From Hepsetus odoe (lineage: Eukaryota; Chordata; Actinopteri; Characiformes; Hepsetidae): a DNA stretch of 64,000 nt. Of this stretch, positions 1 to 11,747 are shown in pieces. Where the stretch lies: positions 12,672,708-12,736,707 of the forward strand of contig CM029370.1 of NCBI GenBank assembly GCA_017165825.1, given 5' to 3'. The notes under the pieces are model-generated. The model was not told the DNA's origin. It saw nothing but the letters and a program-made list of their open reading frames with translations, and made no database searches. Made by a program: the position numbers and the translations under genes. Each line of letters begins with the position of its first letter. Positions within the stretch are counted from its first letter, which is position 1.

Positions 1-59
1 AACACACAAACAAAAAGACCCTTTCTAATTATATTGTTGAAGTAACACATTTTTTACAT

Positions 60-300
60 GTATTGTACTGTGCAAAAGTATTGAGCCATCCTTCACTTCT
101 TTATATGTTGCTGTTTGATTGATTGCTGTAAGAATACTATTCCGTACCTTTTCGAATACTGAGTAGACTGAATTAAAGAAATGAAATAAATGCTTTATTG
201 TAACAGGGTGAAAAATGTCTAACGATACAAGGTGACTAGATAAAGGGGTTCCAACTGCTCAGCATTCAGCATCACCAGTACACACTTTACTGAACTGAAT
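60..300. mobile_element. DNA-transposon fragment in intron
   Basis: The stretch begins TACTGTGCAAAAGT, a typical Tc1-like terminal sequence, and later contains AAAGGGGTTCCA...CTCAGCATTCAGCATCAC. The latter appears in inverted orientation at about 1303-1345. The two pieces are therefore arms of one repeat family. No coding capacity remains. Confidence 0.45.
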
Positions 301-396
301 TCACAGCATAGAAGTTCCTTACATTTCTCTTGTATTCTGAGTTTACTGCCTGCTGCTCACTTTCCTAGTGAACCCTGATTCTGCTTCATGATTCAG

Positions 397-521
397 GTGT
401 GATCTTGACTGGAAATCCAGATTGCGTTGGATTCCTGAACCACGCTACAGTGATGCCCCTTTTCCTGAAATGAAAGATATTAAATTTCCGAGTGAAATCC
501 AACTGCTGAGGTCCTTCCCAC
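397..521 (+). CDS. Exon A of the unidentified gene
   Basis: The exon follows the acceptor ...CATGATTCAG and ends before the donor GTGAGT. Its first base completes a codon from an exon outside the window. It codes 41 full residues beginning CDLDWKSRLRWIPEP; the last base is the first of a codon finished by the next exon. The other two frames contain stops, so this frame is the coding one. Confidence 0.78.
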
Positions 522-3500
522 GTGAGTTTGGCTTTTTAAGTATTATTATAGTGAGGCTTGTTCTTTATTAAATCAAAATAAAAATGCACCTTTAACTGTA
601 CCTTGGTGACATTACAGAAAATGTTGGTAAAAATAAGTCTGCAAATTTTAAAAATGAGTTTGTTCCAAAATATGTAAACCTGCTTACAACTTAACTATAC
701 TATTAGTTTTTACAGTGTGAAGTAATTAAATAAAAAGAAATAAACCAACACATTCAACCAAAAAAGTTTAAATTAACACTGCCAACCACCCCATTATGTA
801 CACCTGCCTTCAATATACACTCGGGGGAATAACAAATGATACAAAAGATAAAGAAAGCAAAAGATATATAATAATAAATTGCATGTAAATGCTTTCAGCA
901 GAGCTGTGTTAATATACGATATTACAATGAAATAACAATTAAAAATTATCCACAAAGAATCTATTGTATTATTGTAAGATATCTATTGTATTCAATCCCT
1001 CCCTTGCACATGCAATGCTGTGCAAAAGTCTTTAGCCACTCCTTTCTTAATATTTGGCTTCCAAAGAGCCAGACTTTCTTTTTTCAATGTATTGTTGAGG
1101 AATACTTCCCAGGCTTCCTGAAAAACATCGTTTTGGTTCTCATTTTCAGCCCAATCCCTGTACCTGACCAGGATTGCTTTTTTTTTTGTTAAGACACACA
1201 GAGGACCACATATGAATCATTCAAGCAGAAGAAAGCCATCTAACTTAAGACAAGCAGTGACAAAAAGGTGCAAATGATTACAGATGATCAGGCTGGTGAT
1301 TAGTTTACTAGTGATGCTGAATGCTGAGTGGCTGGAACCCCTTTATATAGGAACCTTCTGGATATTTCCATCTTTCATTACTTAAATTTTATCTACTCAA
1401 TATGCCAAGCAAAAAAGCATGACCATGCACAAGCATGGTGATTCCCCCAGAGAAATATAAGGAAATTAGTCATTTTTGTAATCTTTGTAATAATAATAAT
1501 TTAAAAAATGTTAAAAATTTCCACAATCATCATGGTAGGCGGCGCTCTGCTCTGACTGGACACATCTGCCGTCTCATTAAGGACGACAGGCGTGTCTCAT
1601 TGGAGAAGGGTTTAAAGGTCCCAATGAGTCAGAGCTGAGTGTCAGCCATTCTTGGTGTAGTTTATTGGAAAGACATTTCTGTGGCAGTTGTGGAGTTTTT
1701 TACTGAATATCTTGGGAGATGTTTTAACCAAATTATCCTTTTGTATCAGCATGTATCTCAGCCTGAACATCACCTTTGACTTCTTTCTAAGACAACAAGG
1801 GGTCATCTGTAATGCCTTTTAAGGAACATGTTGTGTCTGTCTCTTGGTCATGTTACTTTGCATCTTTTCAACATAAGAAAAATCAGGTGGTACCTAACCT
1901 GGTGTGCTACACAACTCTAGGTTCCAGTTAAAGTTGTCTCCCACCTTGATTACTGCAAATAGCTCAAATGTTTTCCCTCACATGTAAGTCACCTTCTGAC
2001 TGAAAGCTGTCTGTTAAATGAGTAAATGTCATTTTAGCCTTTCTCTAATTGTAATTGGATCAGAAAGCATAGATTAGATCTTATTAGTCATATAAAAAAT
2101 GGGATAATTCACTGTAATTGGAGCAGCTCACAAATTAAATATGTTTTAGTACAAATCAGCATTTTTGTTATATTTCCAAGAGTATACTTTTTAAGAGTAT
2201 GTTTATGTTTGGGACATAGAAACCATTTGTATTACAGCACAAGGGGGAGCCCCAGTATAGCAATCCAGTGGCTTACTTTGTATATTGTAACATTATTACC
2301 AATCTTGTTCTAGTTTAATATATATTCTCCATGCTTGCAATAAGTATGCTTAGGTATGCTAAAATGGTATGCTAATGCTCACTAACAGTCAAAGCTGTTT
2401 GGTGTATTTAGAGGCTAACATGGCATCCCAGTCAGAGTGGACATTTTACCCAAACTGTGGTCAGCCAATAACCTACCATACCGGAAAGCGCTGTTTTATA
2501 GACATGATTCATCAGAGAGCCAAGAGATGCACCTTAGAATACACCCTAGAATCAACCATTGGGAGGAGAAAACCAGGTAAGAATTTTATTTTTGTTCTTT
2601 TCTAACTTGTAAAAATGTGTGATTCTTTTGACACACTTTCTTTCTAAATAATAATTCATGCAGAAACAAAAGAAGAATTTATTGATCATGCACATTACCG
2701 TCAATGGAAAGGGTTAATCATTATGATAACTTTCATGAAAATCTGCCTTTTTATTGGTATCGATTAGTGATACTTGGCTGCAGTTCCGTAGCAGGTTCTA
2801 GGACATTTCTAATACCGGAGTACAGCCCTGAGTTCCACAAGCATGGATCTACCTTACCAAAATCCAATTTTGGGTAAGAGCCAATTAAGGAATTTAGTGC
2901 TTTGCTTTAGCAAGAAGCAAGTCTTTTTTATTTAATTTCCAGCCAAAATGACCTTTAATTAGTTGTTTAAAAATATCTTTGCTGAAAATATGATAAAGCT
3001 TCCATTGCCACAACACTTGACAAGCATTTACCTTACCACATTGATTGATAAGTGTAAATATGTAGTTGAAAATAAGTTGGATTATGAAAAGAGGGGATAA
3101 GAGTTAGGGAAAATATATTTGCAAAGAATTTGAAAAGAATGGAAGCTTTAAAGATGAAAAAGGGGTGTACATACTATACCAAAAACAATTGAATAACTGG
3201 GAATAAATAAAAAGGTTCTGACTTTTTTACTTTTTTCTTTGTTCAGTATATTTGTGTTCTCCATCAAAAGTGTATTCAGTATTGGTACTGTTGTTTTATT
3301 TACAGCAAATATTTTACCTTTGTTTGTTTGTTCAGGCATCCTACCACCTTTAAAGCAGATACATTTATTCCCCTCCAGCCCCTGCCGGAAAAATTCTGGT
3401 GGGTGTTTATCAAACTTTGACAGTCTGCCTTACACATATAGCAACCAAAAATATACTTTTGATTAGCTGTTAGTCTAGATTTGTAGAGCGAAGATAGTTT

Positions 3501-4270
3501 AGAAAGAAGTGTTGAATTAAAGGTGCTTTTGGCAAATTGTATCATCGCAACTAAGAACTTGTACAAATATACAAGACAGTGTACAAATATACAGTACTGT
3601 GCAAAGGTTTTAGGCAGGTGTGGAAAAAACGCTGTAAACAAAGAATGCTTTCAAAAATGGAAGTGTTAATCATTTATTTTCATCAATCAACAAAATGCAG
3701 TGAATGAACAAAAGAGAAATCTAAATCAAATCAATATTTTTTGAAGGAACTCGGCTGGTAGGTTGTTCCAAACATCTTGGAGAACTAACCACAGATCTTC
3801 TGTGCATGTAGGCTTCCTCACATCCTTCTGTCTCTTCATGTAGAATTGAAGAATTGATGCTGGTTTGAAGGCAAAAGGTAGTAACACCAAATATTGATTT
3901 GATTTAGATTTTTCTTTTGTTTGCTCACTTTGCATTTTGTAAATTGATGAAAATAAACAATCATTATTTATATTTCTGAAAGCATTCTTTGTTTACAGCA
4001 TTTTTTTTCCACACCTGCCTAAAACTTTTGCACAGTACTTTACATTTTAGAAGAAATTATAAATTGTAGAAATTCTTGCAGAGGTCTAAAAAAAAAAAAT
4101 ACTAGTTAAACATAATGTTTTGTTTCTTCAGCACATCATATTCAAGGAAAAAAAAGCAACTGGAGCAAGAGGAAGAAATTCTTGAAGTAAATAATCTTAA
4201 CAAGTGGAGACCAGCACCTCTGCTCTTCAAACGTGTTCTTACAGAACATGGACCATCTCAGACTCTTTAG
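397..4270 (+). CDS. Unidentified gene, last five exons (C-terminal 190 residues)
   Basis: Five exons can be joined in one frame: 397-521, 2412-2576, 2792-2873, 3336-3398 and 4132-4270. Phases at every junction match (2, 1, 1, 2, 2) and every intron is GT-AG. The sum is 574 nt, giving 190 residues and a TAG stop. The start and earlier exons lie left of the window. Exon 1 gives a charged stretch with WIPEPRYSDAPFPEM; exon 3 gives FLIPEYSPEFHKHGSTLPKS; exon 5 holds a basic-acidic helix (RKKKQLEQEEEILE) and ends WRPAPLLFKRVLTEHGPSQTL apart from one residue of context. No membrane segment, signal or enzyme motif is visible. Proline- and aromatic-rich spacing recalls small ciliary or sperm microtubule-associated proteins, but that is only an impression; I do not recognise the family. 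Introns carry transposon debris, normal for fish. Confidence 0.8.
1004..1352. mobile_element. Second copy of the same DNA-transposon family
   Basis: It starts with GCTGTGCAAAAGTCTTTAGCC, like 69-90, and ends with an inverted match to the 235-285 block. In the middle are phrases on the + strand such as GTATTGTTGAGGAATACTTCCCA that belong to reverse-oriented Tc1-like transposase DNA. It lies wholly within the intron between exons A and B. Confidence 0.45.
1530..1665 (+). mobile_element. Diverged fragment of the solo-LTR family
   Basis: It matches the middle of the two LTRs at 11748 and 42366: the order is GGCGCTCTGCTCTGACT, an inner hairpin, TTTAAAGG, CCAATGAGTCAGAGC and GTCAGCCATT. Ends and duplications are no longer visible. 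Two positions of its dyad differ from the other copies in a way that keeps base pairing. Confidence 0.5.
2412..2576 (+). CDS. Exon B of the unidentified gene
   Basis: Acceptor GTGTATTTAG, donor GTAAGA. The join with exon A makes a CAG codon. The exon encodes SEWTFYPNCGQPITYHTGKR and a Cys/Lys/Arg-containing segment (FIDMIHQRAKRC). It ends on the first base of a codon, so the next exon must supply two bases. A spurious ATG upstream at 2369 lies in the intron and is not the gene start. Confidence 0.8.
2792..2873 (+). CDS. Exon C of the unidentified gene, with a NAGNAG acceptor
   Basis: The acceptor is the tandem TAGCAG at 2789-2794. Splicing after the first AG starts the exon at 2792, after the second at 2795. 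Both keep frame and differ by one alanine codon. An upstream CAG at 2781-2783 would put a TAG stop in frame, so it is unlikely to be used. The exon codes GSRTFLIPEYSPEFHKHG and ends before the donor GTAAGA. Confidence 0.77.
3336..3398 (+). CDS. Exon D of the unidentified gene
   Basis: This 63-nt exon follows a clear pyrimidine tract ending TTTGTTCAG. It codes HPTTFKADTFIPLQPLPEKF and ends before the donor GTGGGT. If the donor were skipped, a stop would follow nine codons later at 3418, giving a short alternative C terminus. The good continuation into exon E favours splicing. Confidence 0.7.
3592..4039 (-). mobile_element. Nonautonomous Tc1-like element in the last intron
   Basis: The ends are inverted repeats: CAGTACTGTGCAAAGGTTTTAG at 3592 and its complement ending at 4039, inside CCACACCTGCCTAAAACTTTTG. 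Between them is a shortened minus-strand piece of transposase (KRQKDVRKPTCTEDLWLVLQ and LQDVWNNLPAEFLQK). About 450 bp is far below the roughly 1.6 kb of an active Tc1 element, so it cannot move itself. It lies in the intron before exon E. Confidence 0.8.
4132..4270 (+). CDS. Last coding exon (E) of the unidentified gene
   Basis: Acceptor TGTTTCTTCAG at 4121-4131. The join with exon D makes a TGC codon. The exon encodes a lysine/glutamate-rich helix and a C-terminal tail NKWRPAPLLFKRVLTEHG, ending at TAG 4268-4270. It lies about 90 bp after the right end of a Tc1-type miniature element that fills much of the preceding intron. Confidence 0.78.
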
Positions 4271-4522
4271 TTGCAAGGATGAGAAAATCAGTACATACAT
4301 TTCAGTTTGCATCAGACCAGTTTTTATTGATATTGTTGTTCTGTACCCATGTGATAATGTTCCATTTTCATTTTAAATATTTTATATTAACCATCAAATT
4401 AATAGCAAACAAACACTTCTGCTGGATTGTTAGTAACAGACTATTAGTAATCAGTTACGTGCTATGCTGATGGTAGTTTGAGTTTCTGTGTTATCATATG
4501 CTGTATTCAGTTTTGACTGTTA

Positions 4523-4528
4523 AATAAA
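4523..4528 (+). promoter_or_regulatory. Poly(A) signal AATAAA of the gene ending at 4270
   Basis: An AATAAA hexamer lies about 250 bp after the stop codon. The 3' untranslated region 4271 to about 4550 is A+T-rich and shows no repeat. No earlier canonical hexamer was seen between the stop and this site. Confidence 0.55.
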
Positions 4529-4550
4529 CAGCTGTTGATCCATTACAGAA

Positions 4551-5990
4551 TTAAAGCATTGAAAGAGATCTAAATCTAAAGAGATCAAAACAACTTAAAT
4601 TGGTTTAATGTATAAAAACGCTCTAACTGTATCAATTAGCCTTATTTATGTCTGTGCACTACATTATACACTCAAGGGATGATGTCACATTACCACCTTT
4701 TTAGCAGCTGTAGCTTCCTGACTTATCTAGGAAATCCAAAATAGCCAATTACTTCTGAGAGGTCTGTGGCTCAGTGACTCATGGCATGTACAACAGAGGG
4801 TGCTGTAGCACTGCAGATAATGTGGTAGACAAAAGTAGGCTGTGCATGTTGTGGAGTCAGTTTGTGCATTCTGCAGCATGACTGTGTCAGTCTTGCTAGA
4901 AAAAAATACATTAGGAAGGCAACGAAGCTTCTTTTTTTACCCCATACATGATGTGTGGCCTCTATTGTACAGCATCCCCCAGTATTTCTGTCAAAATTTG
5001 AAAGAAACCTGTTTATAGAAAAAATTATCTCACTTGCCAACTCTATTTTTATTAAAAGAACCCTGACATTTACATTTTGTCTTTTTAAAATATCTGTTTC
5101 TTTAGATAGTATATAGTCATTACTTGGTGTAAAGAATTAAGGTCATGCAAGTTCAAATCTGCAATGGGATCAATGTAACTATTGGGTATGTTTTTTTCAA
5201 ATCTTATGAGGACATAAGACCAAAGTTGGAAATATAAACTTTGGTTTGTTACTTTGTTACTTTTAATCTGGATTTCAGTCTGTCTGCAGATCACCCATGA
5301 CAAATGTAACAAGACATAAACAATGTACAGGACAAAAGAAAAGAAAGAGACATCACCAGAGACAAGGATGAAAGGGAACTAGTAATGTTAATATTCAGTA
5401 TTTTTAGCTCCTGAGGTTTTGTTGCATAAACTGAAGAGGTGAAGGACTATAAAGGACCTAGAGAGGTTTTGGGGGAAAGGTCCTAAATGCTCAGAAGTTA
5501 AGAAGTTTAAGAGAGGATGCAGAGGATGCTTTTCCCATCCTTTTGCAGGCACTGTAGAAATCAAAGCCATTATTCATATCACAAGTAAAAGCATGACAAT
5601 TAAATGTTGAAGTAAAACAATTACCGATCCTCTTTCATTGAATGGCACTCACTTGAGCAATCATGTAAAGAAAACAATTAAAATTCTAAAAGAAAATAAC
5701 ATACTTCTTTAACTAAGAAAAGGCCATTAAATTCTTTTTTTTTCCAGCTCTATTTGGTCCATTTGCCCCATTCAGTTTCAACAGTGAGAATCTAAAGCTA
5801 AAAGCAAAGTATGCAGAAAGCTTTTAGGATGACTTTGTGGTCATGTTATCTGATTCTGCTGCAGGAAAAAAAAAACTACTAAAGCATGAGCTAGGGAAAC
5901 TCTAAAGCAGCTTTGGGCGAAACAGTATGAAACTAGGACAGTTTCTTTTACTTCAAACGTACCTAGCTTCAGAAAATGAAACATACTGAA
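4551..5990. other. Unassigned A+T-rich DNA
   Basis: Downstream of the gene. I see no repeat family, no RNA gene and no credible reading frame. Confidence 0.5.
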
Positions 5991-5994
5991 AACA

Positions 5995-6454
5995 TTTGTC
6001 AGTTATGAAGGCAAAGTGTGCTCACACCAAACATTTATTTGATTTAGATTTCTCTTTTGTTCATTCATTTTGTTGATTGATGAAAATAAATGATTAACGC
6101 TTTCATTTTTGAAAGCATTCTTTGTTTAAAATCTAAATCAAATCAATATTTGGTGTGACCACCATTTGCCTTCAAAACAGCATCAATTCTTCTAGGTACA
6201 CTTGTACACAGTTTTTGATGGAACTCGGCTGGTAGGTTGTTCCAAACATCTTGGAGAACTAACCGCAGATCTTCTGTGGATGTAGGCTTCCTCACATCCT
6301 TCTGTCTCTTCATGTAATCCCAGACACACTGGATGATGTTGAGATCAGGGCTCTGTGGGGGCCAGAAGAACTGATGCTGGTTTGAAGGCAAAAGGTAGTA
6401 ACACCAAATATTGATTTGAGTTAGATTTTAGCCTGATTAGAAATTTTATAATTG

Positions 6455-6522
<68 letters not shown>

Positions 6523-6590
6523 GTACTGTGCAAAAAAATGCTTTAAACAAAGAATGCTTTCAGAAATATAAATAATGATTGTTTATTTTT
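5995..6590 (-). mobile_element. Rearranged Tc1-like element with transposase remnant
   Basis: Minus-strand residues at 6143-6391 include FFWPPQSPDLNIIQCVWDYM, then KRQKDVRKP, DVWNNLPAEFHQK and PRRIDAVLKANGGHTKY. The PQSPDLNxIxxxWD motif precedes the third acidic residue of Tc1 DDE transposases. The flanking sequence is scrambled: half of a terminal region occurs on each side in altered order and an (AT)n run splits the right part. The open frame covers only the C-terminal third. Confidence 0.75.
6457..6514. repeat. (AT)n microsatellite
   Basis: About 28 uninterrupted TA dinucleotides. It lies inside the rearranged Tc1-like element. Confidence 0.95.
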
Positions 6591-6828
6591 ATCAATTTAC
6601 AAAAGATCATTTGAAATTAACCAATTTATGGGATGTCACTTTTATATATAATTTATTCATTTTAAATGGGGCAGGTTATTCACATGTCATATATTTTTAA
6701 ACACAGCCCCAAAAAGAGCATGTTCAATTCTAAGGAAAAAAAAGAGTTGGTGTTAGGACACAAACTCACGCAGTGTCATAAAAAATTACAACCTCTTCAA
6801 ACTGTACTGAGTGTTTTTTGTTTAGTCT

Positions 6829-7022
6829 TACATTTACATTTGTGGCATTTAGCAGACACCCTTATCCAGAGCGACTTCCATGTCCTAATTACAGGGACAG
6901 TCTCCCTGGAGCAACTTGAGGCTAAAGGTCTTGTTCAGGGACCCAGTGGTGGCAGTGCTAGAAGTGGGATTCTTCTCTTGATCCATAGGTCCATAGGCAA
7001 GTACCATACCACTAGACCACCC
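6829..7022 (-). mobile_element. tRNA-derived SINE, L2-tail family (family C)
   Basis: Read on the minus strand it starts with a tRNA-like head, passes the CACTGGGTCCCTGAACAAGACC core, and ends CTCTGGATAAGGGTGTCTGC...AAATGTAAATG. The same head and tail recur at 29836-30050, 34711-34820 (partial) and 59884-60050. Confidence 0.8.
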
Positions 7023-7687
7023 ACAGTCTTAATCTTTAGTTCCTGAGAAGCCATAAAAAAGTTGCTATATGTGGGTCTAGTGGGTCGCAGCCCCAGTTAT
7101 TTTACCTGTAACGCTGCAGTATTGTTCTTTTTCCTGACAGACTTTATACAACAGAGCAGTTTTGTTGTGCTGTCGTGCAGCTGTTTCCAGGGTGAAGGTT
7201 TTTTATATATACAAAGCAGCTGGGTCCATACGTTCTCCCCCTCTGCTCTCTCTAGCTTGTACCTTGTCATTGTAATATATCAACAGCTTTACCTGGGCCA
7301 CAAAACACACACACACAAAATGCTGTAAGCAATCAGAGATTAGCTCTTAGCTCCAAGCCCTGTCACTTGCAATAGGTTGCATCACTCTTAAGACCTTCAC
7401 AGTCTGTGTCTGCTGAACAAGGTGCTATCATTGTCTCATCTTGTTTTTCTAGGGCAGTGTTTTTCTGGCTCCTGCCTGTGGACTATTCATGAACTTCTCT
7501 GCTCACAGTAGCTTCGAGTATCTGTCAGTTAGCATTTCTGATAACTGAAAATAACTGTTAATTTCATCTTTACACTCATTTAAACCAGAGTAAATGATTT
7601 TTGTGTAATTAGATAAAAATGAGTTGTGTGAGATGAAAAGTGTCTAAATACTAAAAGTTCATACAGTTGTTACAATATCTACATTTG

Positions 7688-7748
7688 CAGTGGTGGCCCC
7701 AGGATCAGAAGGTCATGGGTTCAAAACCCAGTCCAGTAGGTTGCCTTT
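7688..7748 (+). mobile_element. Short SINE head fragment (family A/B)
   Basis: The segment GCAGTGGTGG is followed directly by CCCCAGGATCAGAAGG and TCATGGGTTCAAAACCCAG. The usual A-box stretch between them has been deleted. The B-box-like GGTTCAAAACCC remains. Confidence 0.65.
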
Positions 7749-8124
7749 AATAGTTCAATAGTCAATTCAATAATTAACATTAACTTGCATGTAGCATTTA
7801 CAAGAGTCACACCTTCAGTAAAGAGTCTTGACTTTGAGCTGCCAGTTTGTATCATTTGTATCTAGAACTTTCAGTAGACCTCGACTGACATTTTCCCTTA
7901 TGAAATTAATTGGAAATGGAAATGTGGCTGGTCTGCTCCTTCCTAGTTATGCTTAAGGTTAATCTGACCCAGGATTTCAGACCAGCACCTGAAGTCCTAA
8001 CCAATCAGACAGGTCCATTTTAATGGCTTATCTACACTGATAGGAAACATTCTGATTATTTTTCCTATGGCATTTTAAGAACTTAATTAAATTGTTTTGA
8101 GCAAAAAAAAAAAAAAACAGAAAA

Positions 8125-8340
8125 AAGGTCACCAGTCCATCACAGGGCAGACACACACTCTCACACCTAGAGAGCAGTTTAGCATCTCCAGTCCACCTGA
8201 TGTTCAGGTCTTTGTACGGTGGGAGCAAACTGGATCTCCCAGAGGAAATCCACGTAGACTCAGGGAGAATATGCAAACTCCACACAGCTGGGGAATTAAA
8301 CACAGCACTACCCATTATGCCACAATGCCGCCCAGAAATT
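8125..8340 (+). repeat. Common teleost interspersed repeat (CACAGGGCAGACACAC type)
   Basis: The order CACCAGTCCATCACAGGGC, ACACACTCTCACACC, GGTGGGAGCAAAC and GGGAGAATATGCAAACTCCAC matches a dispersed fish repeat I have seen in many teleost loci. A second, more decayed copy lies at 33307-33605. The end, CATTATGCCACAATGCCGCCC, looks like a tRNA-type head in reverse. Confidence 0.6.
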
Positions 8341-8874
8341 TTTCTGTCAAATAAAAATGAACAAAAAAAAGCAGTGATAAGATACTTATTATTTGCCAGA
8401 AATCATTGAATAGGATCACTGAATGTATCAGTAACAGAAGCAGAAGCACACAAACACACCAAACACAGATTTATGCATTAAACATGGTTAAGTACTGACA
8501 TAAACAACTGACAGAGCTTCAAGGTTTAATGACTATTATGACTTATATGTCTGTTTCTAAACAGAAACAACATTAAGAGGTTCTTGACATGACAGGGATA
8601 TCTCATCCTTTTATTTCAATCTTTCAAATTAGCAGCTGCATGAGCAAGTGGGTCTATTTAGCTACCAGGTTAAAGACGAGAGCTTTAGTAAAGCAGGCTG
8701 AATTCAAAACCCAAACCTATACTAACTTTGTACAACATGTATGTATATTTTTATAAACACCTCATATCAAGCACATTGAAGCACATTTGTCATTACCTTG
8801 CTATCTCGCTAGCAAGCAGCTCCCAACAGAAAGATTCCAGCTCCTGAAATATGCCAGAAACGGAATGGAAAACA

Positions 8875-9320
8875 TCAGTAACCTTGAATTTAGCTGAGTT
8901 ACAAATGTTGCTGCTTGAGTGAAAAAATGGCTGTAAATTAGTTAAACATGCTGTAAAATGTGTATGAGTAAAATTTGCTACTAATTAAGAGCAAATCTAA
9001 ATTTCAGTGCCTTAGTGAATTCAATTTGCTTTATTTAAAATTTAGAATTAAAAATGTAATTTTCTTTGTTTGTTTTTTCTTAATATAGTGGTAACTGAAA
9101 TTAATATACTATAATAATATAATCATAATAATCATATGATGATGGAATGAAACATTGCAGTAACTGAGTTATATATTTTGCTTGGTTGAAGTAGGGTATG
9201 ACTAGGTAAAATATACATAAAATGCTGTTCCTTGAGTGGAATCTTGTACTAATTACTAAATATGACAGTAACTGAGAAATGCTTAGTTTGAGTAAAAATA
9301 TGGCAGTATTATTATAGGCA
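8875..9320. repeat. Degenerate tandem-like repeat
   Basis: Phrases such as CAGTAACTGAGTTA, TTGAGTGAAAAAATGGC and GAGTAAAAATATGGCAGTA recur at about 8875-8935, 9156-9205 and 9264-9310 with many changes. Unit length is not constant. It reads as an old minisatellite-like tract in A+T-rich DNA. Confidence 0.35.
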
Positions 9321-10062
9321 GTATATATATATTAAATATGTTTCTTTCTGAGCAGCACTAAAGTTGCACTCCAGCTGGACAAGAAAGTCTAGGAATATAG
9401 ATACATAGATCATTGCAATCATTGTAAATGCTCCCACTCATAATGTCAGTAAGGCTAACTAAGGCTAAAATGTGAAAGACAATGCAATAATTAATCCTGA
9501 TATTTGTTTATGGATGTTTGCATGTATGACCTATTTGTATGTTTTGTTTGTTTGTTTGGAAATGTATTTTAAGCATGCCATTTTCAGGTCTTGCCCTCGC
9601 CAAAATATTCATTACTATCATATCAGTATACTATGAGAAAGTAATGAAATGAGTGCTACATTGGGCCCGAGTAGGCCTACATACAACTGTACATATTGTA
9701 TATATTCAGAAAATAGTTAATGTATAGTACATTTCAAAGAAGAAAATGAATGAATACAGCATGGATGTGGAGACATGAACTGCAGTCCTCTTTTCCTGGA
9801 GGTCTGGTGCTGCCTATAGCAGTCGGCATACTGAAACCTGCTCTCTGCATTTACAGATATTACCCTTATCTAGGAAAACAGACCCTCTTCCTAGCTAGCA
9901 CTGATTCCTGTAGGCCGTAATTGCATTTCTTTTCTGGCACTCTGGAGAGAATGAATATGAAGTTGTTATGTCAGGTGTTTCTTCTCAAGAGGAAAGGAAT
10001 TGATCACTGCTGGGTGTAACGTTACACACTGAGCCAAGCTTAAGGATCCACTCCAGCATAGA

Positions 10063-11700
10063 GATCTGTAAGTTTTTTCTTCTTTCTTTTTTAAGCTGCT
10101 CCCTTTTAGGGGTTGTCACAGTGGACCATCCATTTCCACTTCTTCCTGTCCTCTGCATCTTCCTCATTCAAAACAACCACTTGCATGTCCTCTCTCACCA
10201 CATCCATAAACCTCTTTGGTCTTCCTCTTTTCCTCTTGCCAGGCAAAAATCTTCAACATCCTTCTCTCAATATATTCCTTGTCCTATGTCCAAACCAAAT
10301 GCAATTTTGATTTTTTAACTTTGTCTCCAAAACATATAACCTGGGCTGTGCCTCTAATATACTAATTTCTAATCCTGTCCGTCCTGTCCTGTCACACCCA
10401 AAGAAAATCTTTAACTCTGTCACCTCCAGCTCCTGTGTTTTTGTCAGCGCTAACCCATATAGCATAGCTGGTCTCACTTCCATCCTGTAAACCTTCCCTT
10501 TCACTCTTGCTGGTAGCCGTCTGTCACAGATCACTCCTGTCACTCTTCTCGACCTCTCTTCTACTCACCTCTCTTCCACATTCCCTGTTACTCTGAATTG
10601 ATCTTTCAGAGTATTTAAATTTAAGTATTTAAATTTCATTACCTTTGTCACTAGTATTCCCTGCATCCTAACCACTCCACTTTCCTCCCTTTCATTTAGA
10701 CTCATGTATACTTTCTTTGTCCTACTCACTTTCTTTCCTCCTCTCTAAAGCATATATATCTTCATCTCTCCAGGGTTCCCTCAAGCTGCTCCTTACTCTC
10801 GCTTTAGATCACAATATCATCAGCAAACATTGGAGTCCATGGGGAACCTACGTCCATCAATCTACAATCCGTCCATTACCACTGCAAACGAGAATAGGCT
10901 CAGCGCTGATCCCTGATGTAATCCAACCTCTAATTTAAATACATTCATCACTCCTACTGCAGATCTCACCACTGTCACACTGCCCTACATACATTTCCTG
11001 TACTACCCTGACATATTTCTCTGTCACTCCTTACTTCCTCATACAAAACCATAACTCCTCTCCAGGCACCCTGTCATGTTCTTTCTCCAAGTCCACAAAC
11101 TCCTTCTGACCTTCTCTATACTTCTCTATTAACAACCTCAGTGCAATCATTGCATCTGTAGTGCTCTTTCTTGGCATGAAACCACACTGCTGCTACTTAA
11201 TCATCACCTTTTTTCTTAACCTAGCTTCCACTACTCTTTCCCATAACTTCATGCTGTGGCTGATCAACTTTATCCCTCTATAGTTACTACAGTTTTTTTT
11301 ACCCTGCACTTCATCGCATTTGATTCTCGACTCTGACTTCACTTTCCTCCTCTTCTTGGCCTCCAAAGCCATCCTTCAGACTACCATCCTATGCTGTTTA
11401 GCTATACTCACCCCTGCCACTGCTTTGCAGTCTCCATTCACCTTCAAACTGATCCTCTTGCAAAGGATAAAATCCATTTTGTGTTTACTACAGCCATTTC
11501 CATTCTTTTAGCAAAATCTATCTGACCTTCTGCATTCATCTCCATATCTACCCATCACATCCTCATCACCTCTGTTCTCTTCACCAACGTATCCATAAAA
11601 GTCCGCACCAATCACCACTCTGTCTTCACTGGGTACTGTACATTCTCGATAACTTCATCTAATTCACTCCAGAATGTATCTTATCCCTCCATTTCGACCA
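10063..11700 (-). mobile_element. RTE-type LINE, 3' part, decayed
   Basis: On the minus strand the order is endonuclease end (VVIGADFYGYVGEENRG), reverse transcriptase start (NCSNYRGIKLISHSMKLW), QQCGFMPRKSTTDAMIALR, VDLEKEHDRVP, and the 3' part VCDRRLPARVKGKVYR with WFGHRTR. These are segments of the RTE-like LINE family common in fish. Frameshifts and internal deletions break it, and the second catalytic FADD region is missing. The 3' end is followed by a pyrimidine run, TTTTTTCTTCTTTC, equivalent to the (GAA)n tails of the other copies. A solo LTR lies next to its 5' side. Confidence 0.82.
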
Positions 11701-11747
11701 GTCAACTTGCAGGGCATAAGTAGTAAATGACATTCATTATCACACTT

